Source: CALSMU01 sp965230225
GTDB taxonomy: Bacteria; Bacteroidota; Bacteroidia; Flavobacteriales_D; Parvicellaceae
Assembly (NCBI GenBank): GCA_965230225.1
Contig: CBDDKM010000003.1
Span: forward strand, 1 to 64,000
DNA length: 64,000 bases
Direction: 5' to 3'
Made by a program: the position numbers and the translations under genes. Under the pieces are notes generated by a model. The model did no database searches. It was not told the DNA's origin and saw only the letters and a program-made list of their open reading frames with translations. Below are positions 54,003 to 62,731 of this stretch, in pieces; positions within the stretch are counted from its first letter, which is position 1, and every line of letters starts with the position of its first letter.

Positions 54003-56504
54003 TTATTTACCTCTTGAGGTATATTGAATTATTTGACTCTTAAGTTTTTCCGGCTCAAATGGTTTAGAAAGGTAGGAATTCATACCTGCTTCCAAATAGG
54101 TTTCTTCATCTCCTTTCATGGCATTAGCCGTTAATGCTATTATCGGGATATTTGATTTTAATTCTTGCCTAATGTGTTTTGTAGCCGTTATACCATCCAT
54201 TACAGGCATTTGAATGTCCATTAGGATGAGGTCAAAATTGTTGTCCGCAATTTTACCTATTGCAATCTCTCCGTTGTCTGCTACCTGGTAAGATAAATTC
54301 CATTTGTCCAGTATAGAAGTAACTACTAATTGGTTAATAGGGTTGTCTTCCACAATCAATATTTCAATGGCTTCATTCAGTTCTTCGTGTTCTTGATGGT
54401 TTTCTTCCTGGAGTAAATCTTGTTCCTGACCTTTTTCAAATGGAATGGTAATGTGGAAAGTAGTTCCTACTCCAGATTCACTTTCTAGGTCAATTGTGCC
54501 ATTTTGAGCTTCGATCATTTGTTTACAAATAGCTAAACCAAGTCCGGTTCCTCCATATTTTCTAGTAGTGTTATTTTCTGCTTGCACAAAGCTTTGGAAA
54601 ACATCGGAGAGTTTGTCTTCAGGGATTCCTATACCAGTGTCAGAAATAGTAAACTTTAGAAAAACACTTTGGGAATCTTCCTGCTCTACATTGCATTTGA
54701 TATTGATGCTCCCTTCTTCTGTAAACTTTGTAGCATTGGAAACAATGTTTAACAACACTTGCTGTAATCTGTAAGGATCTCCAATGACTATTTGATTTAC
54801 CTTGTCAGAAACTTCTTTTTCTAATGCCAGGTCTTTTTCCAGTACTCTATATTCGCAAGATTTGATCACTGATTCTATTACTTCAGCAGGTTTAAAACCG
54901 ACTTTTTCGAATGTGATTTGCCCTGCATTAATTTTAGAGAAGTCCAGAATATCGTTAATGATTCTTATTAAGCTGTCGGACGAGCTAATGATGGTGTTGA
55001 GTAGCCCTGCCTGTTCTTTGTCTATTTTTGTTTTTTCCAGTAACCTGGACATCCCTTTAATAGCGTTAAGAGGAGTTCTGATTTCATGACTCATGTTGGT
55101 CAAGAACAGCTCTTTGGCCAGAGAAGATTCTTCAGCCTTATTTTTAGCTACTATTAATTCTCGTTCAATTCTTTTTCTTTCGGTGATGTCACGCGCTACA
55201 GCAGTAAATTCAACCAGAGAATTGTGGTCGTACATGGCATGCACATTTTGCCCGATCCAAATGGTATTCCCGTTTTTAGTTAAAATCGGAAACTCGAGAT
55301 AGGTGTATTTGGTTCTGGCCTCAAATTGATTATTGTAGAACATTTCTACTTCCTTTTTATAATCTGGGTGGATCACTTCCATGAAATGAGTCGCTTTTTT
55401 ACTATTAGCGCTAATTCCCAGAAGATTTTCGGACATGTGGTTTAGGAAGGTAAAGAACCCAAGGAAATTAACACGATAAATAATATCGTTTGCATTTTCA
55501 ATGATCTGTTCATATCGCGCTTTGCTCTGAGCAAGGTTCTTTTCTGCGATTCTAATTTCGGTAATGTCTGTAGCATAAATGTTCATGCATTTTTCCTCAA
55601 GCAAAGGGATTACCTTAAAAAAGAATGTTTTATTCATTAGAGGCATCTCAAATGTGGTGGCCTCATTCTTCTTATAAATGTCGTTTAGCTTTTGGTTCCA
55701 GTTTTTCTGAGCCTTTTCATTACCATGCCGATCGAAATAATCAATCAGTTCTCCTCCTTTTTTATTGTTGTAAATAAGGATTTTACCTCTGATTGAAAGC
55801 TTTAGAATGTAAATAGGGCTCCTTTCAAGAAGGAAGTTAACATCTGCTAGTTTTTTATCTGATTTAACCTTGGCTGTAATGTCTTTAATGGAGATCATTA
55901 CACCAATAATTCTTCCCTCCTTATCTCGGTATGGAGATCGGAAGAGGTGAATCGATTTTCTCTTTTTAAACCTGGTTAAAACTTCATATTTGTCGTCTGT
56001 GGAGTTGCCATCCAGTGTATGCTGAAAGTTGACAAATATTTGAGCAAGGGAGGTATTAATTTCGAAGAACTGGAATAAGTCTTCGATGGATTTACCAACG
56101 ATATAATCTTGCTCAACACCGAAAGTTTCTGCAAAGGTAGAGTTGCAGATTCGAACTTTCCCATGGGTGTCTAAAACAATGATACTTTCTGGAATGTTGT
56201 TGAGTAGATTGGCCTGAGAATTTAGATTAAAGTTCTTTTCTAAATTGTTAACAATATCCAATTTCAGGTTAATCAAAAAATTGCCATTTTCCAGTTCGAT
56301 TAATTGTTCATCGTGATTTTCCAGGTAAGAATTAATTCCTCCTGCCAAATCAATGTTTTCCTTAATCGTTTGAAAAGCACTCTCATCCGAACCACCGTAA
56401 TGTTTAATTACCTTTTGGCCAATAGAGATCACTTCCCCCGCATCGGAAATAACGATGCTGTAAGGGTACAGTTTAACTATGGATGTTTTCTTTTTGATAG
56501 ACAT
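54003..56504 (-). CDS. PAS-rich hybrid sensor histidine kinase
   Basis: It is 833 residues with no membrane helix, so probably a cytoplasmic sensor. At least three PAS-like domains lie at about 100-215, 215-325 and 328-450 (ILTKNGNTIWIG and AVARDITERKR are the PAC ends). HisKA has the phospho-His in TNMSHEIRTPLNAIKG (about 473). HATPase has the N box IVSNATKF, G1 DTGIGIPEDKL and G2 GGTGLGLAIC (about 590-680). A C-terminal REC has Asp in LILMDIQMPVMDG (about 760). The autokinase and REC residues are intact. Hpt and REC genes follow, giving a His-Asp-His-Asp relay. Confidence 0.95.
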   Translation of the reverse strand: MSIKKKTSIVKLYPYSIVISDAGEVISIGQKVIKHYGGSDESAFQTIKENIDLAGGINSYLENHDEQLIELENGNFLINLKLDIVNNLEKNFNLNSQANLLNNIPESIIVLDTHGKVRICNSTFAETFGVEQDYIVGKSIEDLFQFFEINTSLAQIFVNFQHTLDGNSTDDKYEVLTRFKKRKSIHLFRSPYRDKEGRIIGVMISIKDITAKVKSDKKLADVNFLLERSPIYILKLSIRGKILIYNNKKGGELIDYFDRHGNEKAQKNWNQKLNDIYKKNEATTFEMPLMNKTFFFKVIPLLEEKCMNIYATDITEIRIAEKNLAQSKARYEQIIENANDIIYRVNFLGFFTFLNHMSENLLGISANSKKATHFMEVIHPDYKKEVEMFYNNQFEARTKYTYLEFPILTKNGNTIWIGQNVHAMYDHNSLVEFTAVARDITERKRIERELIVAKNKAEESSLAKELFLTNMSHEIRTPLNAIKGMSRLLEKTKIDKEQAGLLNTIISSSDSLIRIINDILDFSKINAGQITFEKVGFKPAEVIESVIKSCEYRVLEKDLALEKEVSDKVNQIVIGDPYRLQQVLLNIVSNATKFTEEGSINIKCNVEQEDSQSVFLKFTISDTGIGIPEDKLSDVFQSFVQAENNTTRKYGGTGLGLAICKQMIEAQNGTIDLESESGVGTTFHITIPFEKGQEQDLLQEENHQEHEELNEAIEILIVEDNPINQLVVTSILDKWNLSYQVADNGEIAIGKIADNNFDLILMDIQMPVMDGITATKHIRQELKSNIPIIALTANAMKGDEETYLEAGMNSYLSKPFEPEKLKSQIIQYTSRGK

Positions 56505-56534
56505 TTAACACAACTTCTTTGGGGCACATTGAGC

Positions 56535-57887
56535 TTACGCTCTCATTTCTCTCTGTTTTAACATTCTGTAAATGGTGGATTTTCCTATGTCTAACTTTTT
56601 GGCTACCAAAAGAACATTGTTATTGTATTTCTTTAGGAAGTGTTTTATGATGTTGTCGTTGTATTCTTTCAATGTTTGTTCTGTTATTATCAGATCAGAA
56701 ATACTGTCGCCGGTATTGAAGATAATATCATCAGCAGCTATGGTTTCGCTATTGGACATTACAGCTGCCAGCTCAATTACAGCTTTTAATTCTCTGATAT
56801 TACCAGGGAAAGGATATTTAAGAAGTTTATTTTTTGCTTCTTCAGATAACGTCATCTTACCAAGTTGATTTTCTTTACAGAAATTGTTTAAAAGGAACAT
56901 CCCAATTATTAATATGTCGTTCCCTCTGTCTCTTAGCGGAGGAAGTGATATAGGTAGACCAAGCAATCTATAGTATAAATCTTGCCTGAAATTTCCCTTT
57001 CTAACTTCTTCCTGAAGATCTTTATGGGTAGCAACAATAATTTTTACGTCAATTTTAACTGTATTGTTTCCTCCAATACGAGTTACTTCTCTTTCTTGTA
57101 ATACTCTTAGGAGTTTGGTTTGCATGTTTAAATCCATTTCTCCTATTTCATCCAGGAAAATGGTACCTCCTTTTGCTTCTTCAAACTTTCCTGTTCTACG
57201 GGTTAGTGCTCCGGTAAAGGCTCCTTTTTCATGTCCAAACAACTCACTTTCAATTAGTCCTTTTGGAATAGCGGCTACATTTACAGCGACAAAAGGTTTA
57301 TTTTTTCTTGGGGAGTTGTAATGTATTGCTTTTGCAACTACTTCTTTACCTGTTCCAGTTTCACCAGTAATGGAAACAGTTATGTTTGTTTTTGAAGCTT
57401 TTTCCAGTAGTTTAAAGATGTTTTTTATGGCTGGCGATTCACCTTTAATGGTTTTTTCAAAGTCGTATTTTTTAATGATCTCACTTTTTAAAGTGCTGAT
57501 CTCTTGCCGTAGACTAAGACTGTTTTTTATTTTTTCTACACTTTTCCAAAGAAGGTCCTTGGTGTTGTCATCCTTTAATAAATAATCATTAGCTCCCTTT
57601 TTCAGGAGTTGAACGGCAGTTTTTAGATCCTCTTGTCCGGAAATAATAATTACCTCAATGCCTGGGTCGATGGCCTTGATTTCTTGAAGAAGCTGTTCCC
57701 CATTTTTCTCAGGCATATTATAATCCAAAGTAATGATGTCTGGTTCCTCACTCAGGCTGTTCAACATTTCATTTCCGTTGTTAAATACTTTCACCTCATG
57801 ATCAGGGTTTTGAGAAAGATGATATTGAATTAGTTTTCCATACCAATCGTCATCTTCTACTACGAATATTTTATAATTATTTTTCAT
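56535..57887 (-). CDS. Sigma-54-dependent response regulator (NtrC type)
   Basis: It is 450 residues in three parts. The receiver (about 1-120) has the acidic pair VEDDDWYG and Asp in IITLDYNMPEKNG. The AAA+ domain (about 140-370) has Walker A GETGTGKEVVAKAI and the sigma-54 contact loop GAFTGA in HEKGAFTGALTRR, with arginine-finger-like residues. A C-terminal Fis-type helix-turn-helix (about 405-450) ends ...VLLVAKKLDIGKSTIYRML. It should activate RpoN promoters after phosphorylation. It lies 30 bases before the kinase gene and 22 after the Hpt-like gene. Target genes are not evident. Confidence 0.95.
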   Translation of the reverse strand: MKNNYKIFVVEDDDWYGKLIQYHLSQNPDHEVKVFNNGNEMLNSLSEEPDIITLDYNMPEKNGEQLLQEIKAIDPGIEVIIISGQEDLKTAVQLLKKGANDYLLKDDNTKDLLWKSVEKIKNSLSLRQEISTLKSEIIKKYDFEKTIKGESPAIKNIFKLLEKASKTNITVSITGETGTGKEVVAKAIHYNSPRKNKPFVAVNVAAIPKGLIESELFGHEKGAFTGALTRRTGKFEEAKGGTIFLDEIGEMDLNMQTKLLRVLQEREVTRIGGNNTVKIDVKIIVATHKDLQEEVRKGNFRQDLYYRLLGLPISLPPLRDRGNDILIIGMFLLNNFCKENQLGKMTLSEEAKNKLLKYPFPGNIRELKAVIELAAVMSNSETIAADDIIFNTGDSISDLIITEQTLKEYNDNIIKHFLKKYNNNVLLVAKKLDIGKSTIYRMLKQREMRA

Positions 57888-57909
57888 TGTCTAGGGTATA
57901 ATGAGGTAA

Positions 57910-58272
57910 TCAATGTTTTTTAGATAGATCGTTCGAAAGTTGAATAAATAACCTTGTACAGAAACGATGCAAATCTTTAATTAATTGAGCTTTTTTTGCT
58001 TTGTCTTTTAATTCAATTAGTTGAGATAAAATATCTACTACATATCTTATTCTTAGGAATTTAAATGATGGTAGCAGCTGTAGAGCAAGTAATTTTACCT
58101 CTTCTTGTTTGTTATTGTTAAAGTGTACAATGATCTCATCAATTTTCTTAGGAGCATCTTGTATAAACATGCTCATCATTTGGTGGATCATTAAGTTGCT
58201 TTGTGGTGAATTGCCTCGTAAGACACTCGCGTTATATAGTTTTTGCGATTTCGCAGTTTCAGAATATTTCAT
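57910..58272 (-). CDS. Hpt-like protein lacking the phosphoacceptor histidine
   Basis: It is 120 residues, helical. It aligns without gaps to the Hpt protein at 53657-53998 over about 55 residues (MFIQDAPKKIDE with IFVRDMPKNISL; LLPSFKFL with MLPTIKML). At the phospho-His position it has Leu, and the conserved Gly is Arg. The neighbouring conserved Lys and Pro are kept. So the fold is probably retained while phosphotransfer is lost. It is the first gene of the five-gene relay operon; it may bind and sequester a receiver, but that is inference. Confidence 0.75.
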   Translation of the reverse strand: MKYSETAKSQKLYNASVLRGNSPQSNLMIHQMMSMFIQDAPKKIDEIIVHFNNNKQEEVKLLALQLLPSFKFLRIRYVVDILSQLIELKDKAKKAQLIKDLHRFCTRLFIQLSNDLSKKH

Positions 58273-58323
58273 TTAAAGGGGTATTCGTGGTTATTTATTA
58301 TTCTAATACAAGTTTAGTCTCAA

Positions 58324-58372
58324 TTTGGGAAACCTAATAGTTAAAGGTTCCCATCGTTCCCAATTCGGGAAT
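58324..58372. promoter_or_regulatory. Cluster of TTCCC/GGGAA half-sites
   Basis: Four copies of a TTCCCA-type half-site in about 50 bases: TTGGGAA (58325-58331), TTCCCA (58348-58353), TTCCCAA (58357-58363), CGGGAA (58366-58371). Spacings approximate one or two helical turns. It sits upstream of the relay operon start and is a candidate activator site. No sigma-54 GG-N10-GC element was found nearby. Confidence 0.4.
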
Positions 58373-58406
58373 TATCGAAAAAAAGACATGTTTTCTGAGT
58401 TTGATA

Positions 58407-58802
58407 TTACTTCTTCTTGATCTTGCTGGAAATGAACTGATCTCCTTTGTATACCTCACGTAGAGCAGTTAAGAGCTCCTCTCTCTCTGTGCTTTTAAGC
58501 AGGTAGCCAACTGCTCCGGCCTTCATGATTTCTGCGAGGAAATAGTGTTCATTATGCATGGTTAATGCAATTACTTTGATGTTTTTATCGTACTCGTTTA
58601 TTCTTCTGGTAGCTTCGATCCCATCCATTTCCGGCATCCTAATATCCATTAATACAATGTCGATAGAATGGTGTTTAATTAGCTCAATAGCTTCCAGGCC
58701 ATTAGATGAAGAATAGATGTTCTTGACTGTTTTAGATTCACTGAGAACTGCATGTAAACCTTCTCTGATTACGGAATGATCGTCTACAATCAAAATATTC
58801 AT
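58407..58802 (-). CDS. NarL-type receiver without DNA-binding domain
   Basis: It is 131 residues. It is a complete receiver of the NarL/FixJ type: VDDHSVIREGLHAVL, phospho-Asp in IVLMDIRMPEMDG (about 54), Thr in IALTMH, Lys in YLLKSTEREELLTAL. NarL proteins are about 210 residues and end in a LuxR helix-turn-helix; here the protein stops after DQFISSKIKKK, within the linker. The 134 bases downstream encode no HTH in any minus-strand frame that I can see, so it is a dedicated receiver or an old truncation. Confidence 0.88.
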   Translation of the reverse strand: MNILIVDDHSVIREGLHAVLSESKTVKNIYSSSNGLEAIELIKHHSIDIVLMDIRMPEMDGIEATRRINEYDKNIKVIALTMHNEHYFLAEIMKAGAVGYLLKSTEREELLTALREVYKGDQFISSKIKKK

Positions 58803-58860
58803 GTGGCGTGGGTAGTTAAATAATTAACTTACAAGATAAAGAATTATCAGAATTATGCAA

Positions 58861-58875
58861 TTTCAACGATTGAAA
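58861..58875. promoter_or_regulatory. Dyad TTTCAA-CGA-TTGAAA upstream of the NarL-type receiver gene
   Basis: Perfect inverted repeat of 6-base arms with a 3-base centre, about 58 bases before the receiver's start (minus strand). It overlaps a candidate TTG -33 box; a TATCTTG-like -7 follows 19 bases downstream. It could be a repressor site. Confidence 0.35.
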
Positions 58876-58896
58876 TCTCAGTAATTGTAATTTGGC

Positions 58897-60114
58897 TTAC
58901 AAATACATTTTCTTGGAGATGGTATGTAGTCCGTTCGATATAGTAATCAGATAGATGCCATTGCTTAGATTGTGAGTAACGTTTTCTTGATCGTTAATTA
59001 ATCTGGTAAATACATTAGATCCGTTAATCGTTGAGATATTAACCTGGTAGTTGTCTTTACCAAGACCTGAGAACTGAAGGTTATTATCGTTACGGATAAT
59101 TTTTATGTTCTCCAGAACTTCTTTAGAAATTGCATTTGGAGCTTCAACCTCTTCGTAAACGGTTACTGTTTTGCTAATGGATTCTGAACATCCATTCAGT
59201 TCAGCTGTTAGCGTAACTACAAAGTCATTTTCGTTTTGGTAGGTATGAATAGGGTTAACATCTGTAGATGCATTTCCGTCTCCAAAATCCCAATGTAAAT
59301 TGTCGTACAAGATAGTCTCATTAGAAAAGTTAATGTCACCTCCATTATTTAATAAAACCGAATCAATAGAAGAGAATTCCGGTTGAATTGGTTCTGGTTC
59401 TTCAATTGAAATGTTAAAGAATTCGGATTGACCGTAAGTATCAATTTTTAAGATAAAGTTTCCTTTTGTGATGTTGTCAATGTTGCCAAACTCGTTAATG
59501 TCTCCATCCGAAATAATGTTTTGGTTTTCGTCCATGAAGGTATAGTGCATGGCACTGTTCCCTGGTTTTGCTATAGAAATAGATCCATCGTTAGAGTTGT
59601 AACAACTGCTATTTTCAGAGACAATGTCGAAAGGTAATGAGATATGCAATTTAAATCGTGCATTTCCTGTAGAGCTGCTATCCAGGTAAAATGATAATGC
59701 TCCAGAACTTAAATCAAAGAATTGGCCATTTTGAGTATCCTCTAAAAACAAGTATGTGTCTTGTTCAAGAGATAAATTAAAAGCTTCTAATGTATAATTA
59801 CCGGGTTGGTTAGTTCGGTAATAAAGTTCCATTACGGTGTCTTTAAGCGCTTCGTTAACAGAGTTAATTGCCAAATCGTTAGTGCTGTTATCCTTAGAGT
59901 AAAGAGATGGAACACTTGGATTAGGGCTAAATAGTTTCCAGGCGTCGTATGAACCGTCGAATGCCGCTGTTGCTCCACCCATATATCGGATGGCAGTTTC
60001 ATCGTAATAATTATTCTGTGTTGAGCTTAATCTTAATTGAACAAGATTGTAGCTGGCAAGACAGGTGTTTATGCTTAATAGAAATAATACGGAGTAGCTA
60101 AATATTGATTTCAT
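58897..60114 (-). CDS. Secreted PKD-domain protein with T9SS type A sorting domain
   Basis: It is 405 residues from ATG 60114. An earlier ATG at 60141 would put nine polar residues before the signal peptide (SIFSYSVLFLLSINTCLA). The N-terminal beta-rich domain contains YYRTNQPGNYTLEAFNLSLE. A PKD domain lies near 265-325 (NLHWDFGDGNASTDVNPIHTYQ, broken here for length). The C-terminal ~75 residues have the type A form (IKIIRNDNNLQFSGL, YQVNISTINGSNVF, SNGIYLITISNG, ending SKKMYL). It is likely exported by T9SS. Its position between two signalling clusters makes it a candidate target of their regulation. Confidence 0.82.
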   Translation of the reverse strand: MKSIFSYSVLFLLSINTCLASYNLVQLRLSSTQNNYYDETAIRYMGGATAAFDGSYDAWKLFSPNPSVPSLYSKDNSTNDLAINSVNEALKDTVMELYYRTNQPGNYTLEAFNLSLEQDTYLFLEDTQNGQFFDLSSGALSFYLDSSSTGNARFKLHISLPFDIVSENSSCYNSNDGSISIAKPGNSAMHYTFMDENQNIISDGDINEFGNIDNITKGNFILKIDTYGQSEFFNISIEEPEPIQPEFSSIDSVLLNNGGDINFSNETILYDNLHWDFGDGNASTDVNPIHTYQNENDFVVTLTAELNGCSESISKTVTVYEEVEAPNAISKEVLENIKIIRNDNNLQFSGLGKDNYQVNISTINGSNVFTRLINDQENVTHNLSNGIYLITISNGLHTISKKMYL

Positions 60115-60347
60115 GATTTCGTGGTTTAGATTATGACACAATATTAAAGTCTTTATTATGAGTGTCTTAGTTCGCCTTTCCTACAGTGTTTGTGTGGTTT
60201 TCAAACGTTTGTGAGAGGATGTTCTACCAGGGGAGGAACGTTGGTAACCGAAATGATCACGCTGGGAAGTTGAGGGTTATATATTAAAGGTATAGACTAT
60301 AATATTGTATCAGCAACAAACGCTAACCCCGATTAAAAGAAAACGAA

Positions 60348-60794
60348 ATGAAAAATTTAGCAACATATTTACTAGCCACCTGTTTTTGTTTATTATCTCT
60401 TAACCTTCTTGCTGTATCTCAGGATGGTGATCATAAAAAAGAAACGATTGTGGAAAATTCTGGTAATATGGAATTAAATGCCAGAGTATTTGAAGGAAAT
60501 GTTTATTTTAACGTAAAATTCACCAACGAGAAGCACGATGGATTTTATTCTTTAGTTCGAATTGATGAGAACGAAGAAGTATCTTCTATTGGTGTTAAGG
60601 AAGCTACCCCAAATAACTTGAATTTACCGTTATTGTATAGTTTCTCAGATCAGGATGTGCCTTCAGAGAATGTGAGTTATCAATTGATTTTGATTACGAT
60701 CGAAGGAAGTGAGTTAATTGGAGCATGGAACTACAACCACTCAGAAAACTCAATTGAGTTAATGCCAGACGATGAGGTTGCTGAAAATAATTAA
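60348..60794 (+). CDS. Small secreted FN3-like protein
   Basis: It is 148 residues with a signal peptide (about 1-24). The mature part resembles the FN3-like linker domain that normally precedes a T9SS type A signal: VYFNVKFTNEKHDGFYSLVR, then LYSFSDQDVPSENVSYQLIL and TIEGSE. Compare FNWTTASEINNDFFTIER in the protein at 50056-52296. Here the domain stands alone and no sorting signal follows. The LytTR regulator gene starts 20 bases after its stop, so they are likely one operon. Function unknown. Confidence 0.6.
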   Translation: MKNLATYLLATCFCLLSLNLLAVSQDGDHKKETIVENSGNMELNARVFEGNVYFNVKFTNEKHDGFYSLVRIDENEEVSSIGVKEATPNNLNLPLLYSFSDQDVPSENVSYQLILITIEGSELIGAWNYNHSENSIELMPDDEVAENN

Positions 60795-60814
60795 GTAAAT
60801 AAAAATAAATAAAT

Positions 60815-61585
60815 ATGGTAAGTGCAATTATTGTTGACGATGAAGAAAAAAACAGAGAATCACTTGCAAAACTAATCGAACAATTTTGTTTCGATGTAAA
60901 AGTGATGGACAAAGTAGAATCTGTTCAAAAAGGTAAAGAAGCTATAGCTAAATATGACCCCGACCTTGTTTTTCTTGATATTGAGATGCCCGTTGAAGAT
61001 GGGTTCCAATTGCTCACAAGTTATGACAACCCGAAGTTCGAGGTGATATTCACTACCGCTCATGCGAATTATGCTATTAAGGCAATTAAGTTTGCAGCAT
61101 TAGACTACCTGCTAAAACCAATTAATCTTAATGAATTAAAATCTTCTGTAGAAAAAGCAATTGAGAAGATCAATGCCGGTAATGGAGAAAGAAGAGTTAA
61201 TGCTGGAAAACTCCAGGTATTAAAAAGCAATTTCTCCAATAATAAATTCCAGTTTCACAAAATTGCTTTGCCTACGTTGGAAGGAATTGATTTTTATGAC
61301 ATTGAAGAAATCTTAAGGTGTGAAGCAGATAGAGCTTATTGCAATTTTTATACTACTGAAGGAAAGAAGATTTTGGTGTCTAAATCCTTAAGAGAATTTG
61401 AAGACATTTTAACAGAGTGTAATTTCTTCAGGGTACATAAGTCTCATATGGTAAACCTGAATCATATCGAAAGGTATATTAAAGGTAAAGGAGGATATGT
61501 ACTCTTAAGCGATGGTTCTCATGTAGATGTTTCCGTTAGGCGGAAAGAAGAACTAATGAAAGTACTTGCTAATTACAAAAGATAA
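60815..61585 (+). CDS. LytTR-family response regulator
   Basis: It is 256 residues. The receiver (about 1-120) has IIVDDEEKNRESL, phospho-Asp in LVFLDIEMPVEDG (about 54), Thr in FTTAHAN and Lys in DYLLKPINLNELK. The LytTR DNA-binding domain (about 155-250) has ILRCEADRAYCNFYT, ILVSKSLREFEDIL and FFRVHKSHMVNLNHIERY. It is normally activated by a LytS-type kinase; one is encoded convergently just downstream. The secreted FN3-like gene precedes it by 20 bases. Confidence 0.94.
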   Translation: MVSAIIVDDEEKNRESLAKLIEQFCFDVKVMDKVESVQKGKEAIAKYDPDLVFLDIEMPVEDGFQLLTSYDNPKFEVIFTTAHANYAIKAIKFAALDYLLKPINLNELKSSVEKAIEKINAGNGERRVNAGKLQVLKSNFSNNKFQFHKIALPTLEGIDFYDIEEILRCEADRAYCNFYTTEGKKILVSKSLREFEDILTECNFFRVHKSHMVNLNHIERYIKGKGGYVLLSDGSHVDVSVRRKEELMKVLANYKR

Positions 61586-61591
61586 ATAGAG

Positions 61592-61622
61592 GCCCCTGAT
61601 TAAATCATCAGGGGCTTTTTTT
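61592..61622 (+). terminator. Intrinsic terminator of the LytTR gene
   Basis: Perfect 9-bp stem GCCCCTGAT / ATCAGGGGC (61592-61600 with 61607-61615), loop TAAATC, then T. The last T bases overlap the stop of the convergent kinase gene; on the minus strand the T run is poor. Confidence 0.88.
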
Positions 61623-62718
61623 ATACCCCTGTATCTTCTGGGATTTTTAATGTTACTTTGGTTCCTAAGGCAGTTCCTTTATCGGATTTAAGATCTTCTA
61701 TTTCGTAATAGAAGTTGTTCTGTTCTGGTTCTGATTCGTTCAATAAGCCAATTCTCATTTCGTTAATTTTCATGGCCATAGACACATGTTTGTTTCCGTG
61801 TCTCTTTTTATTTAGTTCCATAGCAGCTTCTCTTCCCACACCATCATCTTCAATTACACAATTAATGTACTCATCATTAAGTTGGAAGGAAATGATGATT
61901 TTTCCTGCTCCATCCTTATGGGAAATGCCATGTACTATTGCATTTTCTATATAGGGTTGCAGAAGCATAGGAGGAATAAAAAATTCGTCTTCATCTATTT
62001 CCTCGTCTAACTCGATTTTGTAGTCCAGTTTATTGGGAAATCGCATTTGTTCCAATTTCAGATATTTTTCCAGAAAAGAGATTTCCTGAGCAATGGTAAT
62101 AAATCTGTTTCCAGAATTCATCATGGCCTCCCTCATTAACCTCGAAAACTCAGAAAGTACCTCCAAAGCTTTTTCTTTTTCATTTTCCAATACAAAGAAT
62201 TGAATCGAGTTTAGTGAGTTAAAAATGAAGTGAGGATTCATTTGAGCAGCTAAAAACTTAAGTTGAGTTTGACGGGCATTCTGTTGCTCAATTTTAATCT
62301 CCTGGTTCTTTAATTTAACTTGATTTTGAATAAGTTGATTTTGTAATTTTTTAGCTCTTAATGCGGCATTAACTCTTGCAATTAAAGCAATTTCTCTAAT
62401 GGGCTTTTCGATGTAGTCTATTGCTCCAAGTTCAAAACATTGTCGTAAAGTGTGGTCATCGCCTTCACCGGTAATCATAATTACTGGTATATCCGAGTAA
62501 TCAGAGCTCTTTTTAAGAAGCTCCAGTGTTTCCATACCATTTTGACCAGGCATATTAACATCCAGAAGAATTAAGTCGTAGCTGTCTGTTTCAAGCCTCT
62601 TAAATATGAACTCAGATCTTGGGATAAAAGCAATTTCGTGACCATCTGCTTTTAGCAGTTGACCAAGCTGTTCCAGCACATTTCTGTCATCATCAACAAT
62701 TAGTATTTTGTTCATCAT
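61621..62718 (-). CDS. Receiver fused to LytS-type histidine kinase
   Basis: It is about 365 residues from ATG 62718; ATG 62739 is also in frame but would overlap the upstream gene by eight bases. The receiver (about 1-120) has KILIVDDDRNVLEQLG and Asp in LILLDVNMPGQNG. A coiled coil (KLQNQLIQNQVKLKNQEIKI) follows. The His_kinase domain has the phospho-His in AAQMNPHFIFNSLNSIQFF, and the ATPase domain has PPMLLQPYIENAIVHGIS and DDGVG. No membrane sensor exists, so input is through the receiver, presumably from the upstream hybrid kinase. Its natural output would be the LytTR regulator. Confidence 0.92.
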   Translation of the reverse strand: MMNKILIVDDDRNVLEQLGQLLKADGHEIAFIPRSEFIFKRLETDSYDLILLDVNMPGQNGMETLELLKKSSDYSDIPVIMITGEGDDHTLRQCFELGAIDYIEKPIREIALIARVNAALRAKKLQNQLIQNQVKLKNQEIKIEQQNARQTQLKFLAAQMNPHFIFNSLNSIQFFVLENEKEKALEVLSEFSRLMREAMMNSGNRFITIAQEISFLEKYLKLEQMRFPNKLDYKIELDEEIDEDEFFIPPMLLQPYIENAIVHGISHKDGAGKIIISFQLNDEYINCVIEDDGVGREAAMELNKKRHGNKHVSMAMKINEMRIGLLNESEPEQNNFYYEIEDLKSDKGTALGTKVTLKIPEDTGV

Positions 62719-62731
62719 ATAGTTAGGGTAG

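Noticed and set aside
58273..58406. Sigma-54 promoter for the relay operon
   Set aside because: I found no GG-N10-GC pair with TGGCA/TTGC character in the minus-strand leader.
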